Source of the DNA: Silvimonas sp. JCM 19000
GTDB taxonomy: Bacteria > Pseudomonadota > Gammaproteobacteria > Burkholderiales > Chitinibacteraceae
Length of the DNA stretch: 40,529 nt
NCBI GenBank assembly: GCA_001313065.1
Contig: BBFD01000004.1
Coordinates: 1 to 40,529 of the forward strand
Direction: 5' to 3'
Part shown: in pieces, positions 33,229 through 40,529 of the stretch
Position numbering within the stretch: position 1 is the stretch's first letter
Layout: the number at the start of each line of letters is the position of its first letter
The notes under the pieces: model-generated
The model's database searches: none
What the model was told of the DNA's origin: nothing
What the model saw: the letters and a program-made list of their open reading frames with translations, nothing else
Program-made: the position numbers and the translations under genes

Positions 33229-33840
33229 ACACTTGATCCGGGTCATCGGCGGTGAACGCTTCTTGCAGATGCGGGGGCTGAACAATGATCTGCCTTCTAC
33301 ATCTGCGAATTCCGAGCAAACGAAGCCTTCGAGATGCAGCGGATGCAACGCCAGCTCATCAGCTCGCTGGCCAATCTTCAGGTGCCCTGCCTGGGAGGGC
33401 GCGGAGTCAATGTGCTGGAGGTCAATCTGTATGACCTCTGTATCGAACTGCTGCAAGCACGAGAGGGCAGCAGCGATGGCGGTCGGCTCTGGGATGAAAT
33501 CCTGGCGGTCGAGTCGGACGTGGAAAAGGACAACCTGCTCGAATTAATGCAAAACGTCCTTGGCATCGAGGACTACCTGATCCCGGCTATCGGCGAGCGC
33601 CTACAACAGACTGAGTTAGACGTGCTGTTCCTTACGGGCATCGGGGAAGTCTTTCCCTACATCCGATCACACAACGTACTCAATAACCTGCAAAGCACTG
33701 CAAAGGACAAGCCAACCGTGATGTTCTTTCCTGGTGAGTACAAGCACTCATTGGAGCAAGGGGCATCGCTAGAGCTGTTCGAACGCTTACACGATGATAA
33801 GTACTACCGCGCTTTCAACATCTACGAGACCCAGGTTTGA
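33176..33840 (+). CDS. brxB: BREX protein BrxB (DUF1788)
   Basis: BREX component of unknown biochemical role. About 221 residues: NRFEHLIRVIGGERFLQMRG, LPFYICEFRANEAFEMQRMQ, GVNVLEVNLYDLCIELLQ, DVLFLTGIGEVFPYIRSHNV and PTVMFFPGEYKHSLE are typical of DUF1788. One T is missing near 33293 (NDLPFYICEF). Start is ATG 33176 or ATG 33185, both inside the end of brxA, so expression is probably coupled. It ends 11 bases before brxC. Confidence 0.9.
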
Positions 33841-33851
33841 GGAGAGAGTCC

Positions 33852-36800
33852 ATGGAACTCAACCGCATTTTCAAGCAGCCCGTCAGTCGCCCCATAGAAG
33901 GCGTCATCAAGGCCGACGACGAGTCGAGCCTGTACGTGGAGCTGAACGAGTACGTGCTGACAGACGAAGTCGCCAAGCGGCTGGAGCACTTCCTGGATGC
34001 CTACAACGACTACCACGGTGCGAACGGCGTTTGGGTCTCCGGCTTCTTCGGTTCGGGTAAGTCGCACCTCTTGAAGATGCTGGCTTTGATCATGGAGAAC
34101 CGCAGCGTCGATGGCAGCACAGCGCTCGACATTTTCTTGCCCAAAATCCCCAAGGAAGACGAGCTGCTGCGCGCAGCCCTGAAGAAGGCGGTGACCATCC
34201 CTTCGAAGAGCGTTCTGTTCAACATCGACCAGAAGGCCGACATCATCAGCAAGAGCCAGACCGACGCCCTGCTCTCGGTGTTCGTGAAGGTCTTCAACGA
34301 GATGTGCGGCTACTTCGGCAAGCAAGGCTACATCGCCCACTTCGAACGGGATCTCGACAGCCGAAACCAGCTGGAGACCTTTAAGGCCAGCTACCAGCAG
34401 CACGCCAACAAGCCCTGGGAGCGCGGCCGAGAGCAAGCATTGCTGGAGTCCGGCAACATCGCCCGTGCCTACGCGGAAATCACGGGCGAAGACCCCGCAC
34501 TGGCCACAGGCATCCTGGACAAGTACCGCGCGCAGTACAGCGTGTCCATCGAAGACTTCAGCGAGCAGGTGAAGGCATGGCTGAACAAGAAGCCGGCCAA
34601 TTTCCGCCTCAACTTCTTCGTGGACGAGGTGGGCCAGTACATCGCCGATAACACCAAGCTGATGACCAACCTGCAGACGGTCGCCGAGAGCTTGGCCACC
34701 AAGTGCCAAGGCCGTGCCTGGATCATCGTCACCGCCCAAGAGGACATGAACTCAGTCCTGGGTGACATGAACAAGCAGCAAAGCAATGACTTTTCGAAGA
34801 TCCAAGCGCGCTTTGCCAACCGCCTCAAGCTCACCAGCGCCGACGTGGCCGAGGTAATACAGAAGCGCCTGCTCACCAAGAATGAAGCCGGTACAGCGCT
34901 GCTGGCCAGCACGTACGAGCAGCAGTTCAACAACTTCAAGACGCTGTTCGAGTTCGCTGATGGCGGCCAGCAGTATACGAACTTCCGCGATGCGGAGCAT
35001 TTCACTTACTGCTACCCCTTCGTTCCCTACCAGTTTCCGCTGTTCCAGTCGGCCATTCGAGGCCTCTCGCAGCACAATGGCTTTGAGGGCAAGGCTAACT
35101 CCGTCGGTGAGCGCTCCATGCTCGGCGTGTTCCGCGATGTGGCCATTGCCATTGACCACGAGCCGGTCGGTCAGTTGGCAACTTTCGACCGCATGTTCGA
35201 AGGCATCCGTGGCGCACTCAAAAGTGCCATTCAGAGCGCCATCAACAATGCCGAGCGCCACCTGGGTGACCCCTATGCCGTGCGCGTGCTCAAGGCGCTT
35301 TTCCTGGTCAAGTACGTCAAGGAGTTCAAGGCCACGCTGCGCAACCTCAGCGTGCTGATGCTGGAGCGCTTTGGCGACGACCTACCTGCGCAACGCAAGC
35401 GGCTTGAAGCGGCGCTCAACCTGCTGGAGCAGCAGACCTACATCCAGCGCAATGGTGATGTCTACGAGTACTTGACCGACGAAGAAAAAAGACGTTGAAG
35501 AGGAGATCAAGAACACCGAAGTCGAAACAACCGACATCCTCAAGGAGCTGGAAACTCTGCTTTTTTTGATGGCGTCATCAAGCAGCGCAAGATCCGCCAC
35601 AGCAACGGCCAGGACTACGCCTATACCCGCAAGATGGATGACCGTGCGCTGAGCCGTGAGCACGAACTGGCCATCCACATCATCACGCCGGTCTCGGACA
35701 ACTTCGACAACATCACCCTGCAGCGCATGCAGAGCATGGGGCGTGATGAGTTGCGTGTCGTGTTGCCAGCCGACGTGCGCTTCATGCAAGACCTGACGAT
35801 GTACAAGCGAACCGAGAAGTACATCCGCCAGAACAGCAATACCACGCAAGAAGCAGTCAAGCGCATTCTGGATGCCAAAGGTTTCCAGAACACTGAACGC
35901 TTGAATGATTTGCAAGTGCGTGCCCGCAACCTGCTGGGCAAAGCTACGCTCATCATCAATGCAGCGGATGTGGATGTCAGTACCGAAGATGGCCAGACCC
36001 GGGTGCTCAAAGGCTTTGAGCATCTGCTGCAAACCACCTACCCCAACCTACGCATGCTGCGCGATGTGCCGTTCAACGAGGCAGACATCGGCAAGCACCT
36101 GCGCATGGTGGAAGACGGGCTGCTCGCCAACGATGCCGCCAGCCTCACCGAGCCCGAACAAGAACTGCTGGCCTTCATTCAGGGCAACGCTCGGGGCGGT
36201 GTGCGCACCACGGTCAAGAGCCTGATCGAGCGTTTTGAGCGCAAGAACTATGGCTGGTACTACGCCGCCATCCTTTGCAACCTGGCCCTGTTGTGCGCAC
36301 GAGGCAAGGTCGAGGTGCGGCAGGACAGCAACTCGCTGGATCGCGATGCCTGGAGCGTAGCTTGCGCAACACCAATGCCCACGCGTCTTTGGTGCTGGAA
36401 CCCCAGGTGGAATTCAGCGCCTCGCAGGTGCGGGCACTGAAGGACTTCTTCGCCGACTTCTTCGACAAGCCGGCCAGCAGCAACGAGGCACGGGCACTTG
36501 CGCGCGAGACCATCGACGCGCTGAAGGATTTGGAGATCGAACTGGCTACCCTCCATGGACAGAAGGCGCAGCTGCCGTTCCTGAGCGTGCTCACGCCGGT
36601 ACTGGCCACCCTGAAGGATGTCGCCAGCAAGAACCCCAATTGGTTCCTGACCGACCTGGCCCGCGCCGAAGACGCGCTGCTCGACACCAAGGAGAACATC
36701 CTTGATCCGCTGCGTCGTTTCATGAACAGCCCGCAGCGCGCCATCTTCGAGCAAGCACAGGCGTTGGTGGCCGAGCAAGAAGACAACTTCGCCTATGTTG

Positions 36801-37414
36801 GTGCGGCAGAAGTTGAGGCCGTTGGCGGCCTTCTGACCGACAGCAAACCCTGGCAAGGCAACCGGCTGCAGCAGATCAAGCCGCAGCTGGATGCGCTGGA
36901 GCAAGCCATTGCACAACAGCTGGCCAGTGAACGGGATGCCGCTGCCCACCGCCTGGCGGAGCTGGAACAACGGCTGCGTTCCACCGACGAATTTGGTCAG
37001 ATCGAGCCCGCGCGTCAGTCGCAGCTGACAGCACCTTTCGCGGATGCCCGCCACGCGCTGCAGAGCCAAAAGCGCATCGCCATGATTCGTGACCAACTGC
37101 GGCAGTTTGAGGAATCCCGCTTCTCGCAGCTGTTGGTGCAACTGGAACAGTGGGCCAAACCCGCATCACCTGCGCCCACGCCAGCAGCGACGCCTGCCCC
37201 AAGTGCACCGACGGCAGGCGACGATGTGCGGCCGAGTGTTACGCCCGCGCCAACGCCAGCCTCACCGGAGCCCAAGCTGGTGCCTGCCCGCACCATCAAG
37301 GTCAGTTATGCCAAGCCTTGGCTGACCAGCGAGGCCGAACTTGACGACTACCTGCACAAACAGCGCGAAGCTTGGCTGAAGGAAATCCAAGCCGGCAACC
37401 GTGTGCAGATCTGA
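33852..37414 (+). CDS. brxC: BREX ATPase BrxC (PglY type)
   Basis: Large AAA-type P-loop protein required for BREX defence. About 1186 corrected residues. N-terminal NRIFKQPVSRPIEGVIKADD, Walker A GFFGSGKSHLLKM at about 64-76, DIDQKAD-like FNIDQKADIISK, Walker B region FRLNFFVDEVGQYIAD, WIIVTAQEDMNSVLGDM (sensor-like), then long helical regions. A Pro/Ala/Thr-rich linker (PASPAPTPAATPAPSAPT and PSVTPAPTPASPEP) joins to a short conserved-looking C-terminal segment, SYAKPWLTSEAELDDYL. Frame breaks at an A6 run (about 35485-35490), a T7 run (35561-35567) and near 36351 (one C short). GGAGAG precedes ATG 33852. Confidence 0.93.
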
Positions 37415-37425
37415 GGGGCGAGCGC

Positions 37426-38288
37426 ATGACGAGCCACTTCATTCAGTCGATGCAGAACCAACTGGACACACTGGTTCAATCGACTCCCGAAGACAACGTG
37501 GAGTCTGGTACGCCCGCGATTTGCAGGTGCCGCTGGGGTATGCACGCTGGGAGAACTTCATGACTGCCATCGGGCGGGCCATGGAGTCATGCGAGTCCAC
37601 GGGCTATCAGCCGGATGATCATTTTCGTGGCGTCACGAAAATGATCGAGATCGGTAAAGGGGGCATGCGTGAAGTAGATGACTTCATGCTCACCCGCTAC
37701 GCTTGCTACCTGATCGCCATGAATGGTGACCCGCGCAAGGAGCCGATTGCCTTCGCCCAAAGCTACTTTGCCACCCAGACGCGCAAGCAGGAGATCATCG
37801 AAGAGCGCATGCGCTTGCAGGCTCGGCTTGATGCCCACGACCGCTTGCGTGAGTCGGAAAAGGCGCTGTCGCAGAAAATCTATGAACGGGGTGTAGACGA
37901 TGCGGGTTTCGGCCGTATCCGCTCTAGGGGCGACACCGCTTTGTTTGGTGGCAATACCACGCAAAAGATGAAAGATAAGCTGGGCATTGCCTCATCGCGA
38001 CCACTGGCTGACTTCCTGCCGACCCTCACCATCGCGGCCAAAAAAAACTGGCCACCGAGATGACCAATCACAATGTGCGCCAAGATGACCTGCAAGGCGA
38101 ATTGGCCATCACCAGCGAGCATGTGCAGAACAACCTCAGCGTGAGGGACATGCTTGGGCAGCGCGGCATCCAACCTGAGCGGCTACCCGCAGAAGAAGAC
38201 ATTAAAAAAGCTGGAGCGGCGCGTCAAGTCCGATGCCAAGAAGCTGGAAAAGCAATCCGGCAAGCTGCCCAAGCCAGGAAAAGACTGA
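37426..38288 (+). CDS. DinD / Bro-N-like protein within the BREX operon
   Basis: Resembles E. coli DinD, an SOS protein reported to inhibit RecA filaments, and its Bro-N-type relatives. About 287 residues: EFWYARDLQVPLGYARWENF, TAIGRAMESCESTGYQPDDH, VTKMIEIGKGGMREVDDFML, TRYACYLIAMNGDPRKEPIA and AQSYFATQTRKQEIIEERM follow the DinD pattern (ARxL-LGY, DDHF, LSRYACYLV-QNGDP, YFAIQTRRQE). The second half (AGFGRIRSRGDTALFGGNT, MTNHNVRQDDLQGELAITSE, RDMLGQRGIQPERLPAEED) ends in a Lys-rich tail. Frame breaks near 37506, 38040-38046 (A7) and 38204-38209. It lies 12 bases after brxC and its TGA abuts the pglX ATG, so it is inside the operon. No E. coli-type LexA box was seen upstream. Confidence 0.85.
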
Positions 38289-40096
38289 ATGGACACCAGC
38301 AAACTCAAGAAATTCGCCCAGTTCGCCCGTCGTACCCTAGGCGAGCAGGTTAGCGCCAAACTGGCCTTGGTGCTGTCTGATGGCAGTGCCGCACGCCGCG
38401 AGAGCGCAGCAGTCGTCAAGAAGCTGGAAGACGCCATCAAGAGCTACGGCAAGGAACAGGTCATCGAGCGAGTGGCCTACACCTGGTTCAACCGTTTCTG
38501 CGCGCTGCGCTTCATGGACGTGAACCGCTACACGCGCATCAGCATCATCTCCCCGGCCGAAGGTCAGTTCCAGCCGGAGATCCTGCTGGAAGCCAAGATG
38601 GGCCACATGGACGAAGAGATGGTGCCGGCCAAGACGCAGCAGCTCGTTGCCGATCTGCTGGCGGGCAAGAGCCCCAGCCACGATCCGCAAGGCGAGGCGT
38701 ACCGCCTGCTGGTGGTCGCCGCGTGCAACGCCTGGCACCAGGCTATGCCCTTCCTGTTCGAGCGCATCGACGACTACACCGAGTTGCTGATGCCCGACGA
38801 CCTGCTCTCGGGCAACTCCATCCTGGCCTACACCCGCGAGACCATGACGCCCGAGGCCTGCGAAAGCGTGGAAGTCATCGGCTGGCTGTACCAGTTCTAC
38901 ATCTCCGAGAAAAAAGGATGCCGTCTTTGAAGGGCTGAAGAAGAACCAGAAGATCACCCCCGAGAACATCCCGGCCGCTACCCAGCTGTTCACCCCACAT
39001 TGGATCGTGCGCTACCTGGTGGACAACTCGCTCGGCCGGCTGTGGCTGCTCAACCGCCCCAACTCTAAGTTGGCCGAGCAGATGGCCTACTACATCCCGC
39101 CCGAAAAGCCGGAAACCGACTTCCTGCGCATTAAGGGGCCCGAAGAAATCAAGGTCTGTGACCCCGCCTGCGGCTCCGGCCACATGCTCACTTACGCCTT
39201 CGACCTGCTGTATGCGATCTACGAAGAGGAGGCTACGACGCGGCCGAGATCCCGGAAAAGATCCTGACACACAACCTGTACGGCATTGAGCTCGACGAAC
39301 GCGCCGGCGAGCTGGCCGCATTCGCATTGACCATGAAGGCCCGCTCTCGCCAGCGCCGTTTCTTCAACAAACGCATCAGGCCAAATATCACGGTGCTGGA
39401 GAAGGTGAGTTTCAGCCACGAAGAGCTGGACGAGTACATGGGCCACGTGGGCCGTGACCTGTTTACTTATGGTCTTCGCGAAACGCTGCAGCAGTTCAGC
39501 GAAGCCGACAACTTCGGCTCGCTGATCGTGCCCAAGGTCGGCAACGTGGCCGACGTGTTGGCCACGCTCGAAGCCAAGGACATGGCCGGCAACCTCTTCC
39601 TGGCAGAGACCCATCAGCGCGTGCTCAACGTGCTACGCATGGCCGAAGCCTTGGGCCCGCGCTATGCCGTGGTGGTGGCGAACCCGCCCTACATGGGCGG
39701 CAAAGGGATGAACGGGCGGCTGAGCGCTTGGGCCAAGGAGAACTACCCCAACAGCAAGTCCGACCTGTTTGCGATGTTCATCGAGCGCAATCTGGATCTG
39801 ACGTTGAAGGGTGGAGCAGTTACCATGATCACCATGCAGAGCTGGATGTTCCTGTCGTCGTTCGAGGCATTGCGCAGTCGCATCCTGAACCAGCACACCA
39901 TTCTCTCGATGGCTCACCTGGCGCGCGGGCCTTCGACAGCATCGGCGGTGAAGTGGTGTCCACGACCGCCTTTGTGTTGGAGAACACGCACAAGCCGGAG
40001 TACCGAGGAGCGTATCTGCGCTTGGTGGATGGCAACTCGGAAGCGGAAAAGATGGAGATGATGGTCAAGGCCATCGCTCAAGGCAGCGCGGCATGA
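38289..40096 (+). CDS. pglX: BREX adenine methyltransferase PglX, lacking the C-terminal half
   Basis: BREX N6-adenine methyltransferase that marks host DNA. N-terminal segment [37 protein letters not shown], then [22 protein letters not shown]-binding [19 protein letters not shown] (about residue 290), [18 protein letters not shown], catalytic [12 protein letters not shown] (about 465) and [18 protein letters not shown]. The frame breaks at an A6 run (38910-38915), near 39228 (one G short) and near 39922 ([15 protein letters not shown]); joined, it runs to [20 protein letters not shown] and stops at 40096, about 602 residues. Family members are around 1200, so the target-recognition half is absent here. 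The stop overlaps the next gene (ATGA). Confidence 0.9.
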
Positions 40097-40529
40097 TCAC
40101 CCAACTGCAGCTTAAGAACTTCACCGCCTTCACTGAGTTGTCCATCGACTTCTCTCCTGGCATCAACATCGTCATTGGTGAGAACGGCACCGGCAAGACC
40201 CAACTACTCAAGGCGGTACTGGCACTAAGCGGACCAGAAGCCCGAGGGGAGCTGGCGGATGAGAGCTTGACCCGCAAGCTGTGCCGCCTATATCAGCCAC
40301 TCATCGGAAAAGTGGGCGAACTACGGCGTGCCGGCACGCGAGGTGATGCGCAGCTTGGCGCGACCTTCGCATCCGGGCAAACCTTCACTGTGAAATTCAA
40401 CGGTAGCGCTGATGCAGTGAAGTTCACGCAGCACACAGCTGGCGAGGTACTTCCCGCCATCTTCATCCCGACCAAGGAGGTGCTGTCGCTGGTGCGCGGC
40501 CTAACGGCCGAGCAGCCAGACCTGCCCAC
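40093..40529 (+). CDS. AAA ATPase (SMC/OLD-like), partial at right edge
   Basis: The frame is open from ATG 40093 to the window end (145 residues, C terminus missing). It begins [20 protein letters not shown], then Walker A INIVIGENGTGKTQLLKAVL at about 27-46, and FIPTKEVLSLVRGL near residue 127. The LKNFTAF-DFSPGIN-GENGTGKT pattern is that of RecF/SMC/OLD-like ABC ATPases, many of which are defence components paired with a nuclease or TOPRIM gene. Its ATG overlaps the truncated pglX stop by four bases, so it is translated with pglX. The partner and subtype cannot be judged from this part. Confidence 0.85.
   Translation, partial: MITQLQLKNFTAFTELSIDFSPGINIVIGENGTGKTQLLKAVLALSGPEARGELADESLTRKLCRLYQPLIGKVGELRRAGTRGDAQLGATFASGQTFTVKFNGSADAVKFTQHTAGEVLPAIFIPTKEVLSLVRGLTAEQPDLP

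Noticed and set aside
38910..38915. A6 tract frameshift in pglX as phase variation
   Set aside because: Homopolymer phase variation of pglX is plausible in general, but identical one-base A/T expansions occur in essential genes across the window, so a sequencing error is the simpler explanation.
40093..40529. Assigning the right-edge ATPase to PARIS (AriA) or another named two-gene defence system
   Set aside because: Only the first 145 residues are present and the partner gene is outside the window; the Walker A and overall pattern are shared by many ATPase families.

Overview
The window is bacterial chromosomal DNA. The overall gene content (xthA-pyrE pair, mnmG-rsmG-parA-parB followed by a full atp operon, glmU, ychF) and protein sequences look betaproteobacterial, most likely Neisseriales (a Chromobacteriaceae/Chitinibacteraceae-like environmental organism). 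That placement is inference from protein resemblance only. No rRNA, tRNA or CRISPR array was seen.

Layout. (1) 29-9552: D-xylose uptake and catabolism. galM (mutarotase) and xylR (AraC-type activator) lie on the minus strand; xylA, xylB, xylF, xylG and xylH lie on the plus strand, so the binding-protein ABC importer, isomerase, kinase, mutarotase and regulator are all adjacent. A perfect bidirectional terminator closes it. (2) 9613-12838: xthA, pyrE, a small exported DUF4124 protein and a polyphosphate glucokinase. (3) 13010-17298: mnmG-rsmG-parA-parB, the usual origin-proximal cluster. (4) 17438-24482: consensus promoter, atpI-B-E-F-H-A-G-D-C, terminator. (5) 24551-27168: glmU and ychF, separated by a perfect inverted pair of DnaA boxes. 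(6) 27262 to the right edge: an integrated accessory element. It holds a P4-type integrase just after the ychF terminator, uncharacterised element genes, an AlpA-like regulator, a replication-type protein, a second tyrosine-recombinase-like gene, and then a type I BREX phage-defence locus (brxR-brxA-brxB-brxC-[dinD-like]-pglX) that runs off the right edge.

The most interesting part is the BREX locus. A DinD/Bro-N-like gene sits in frame-tight order between brxC and pglX. The pglX coding region stops at about 602 residues, just after the methyltransferase core, and its stop codon overlaps (ATGA) the start of an AAA ATPase gene where the C-terminal target-recognition half of PglX would be expected.

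Quality warning. Most genes, including essential ones, contain single-base frameshifts. They follow a two-signed pattern: A/T runs of five or more are often one base too long, and GG/GGG/CC/CCC groups are often one base too short. I treat these as consensus errors rather than pseudogenes, and give each gene its full corrected span.
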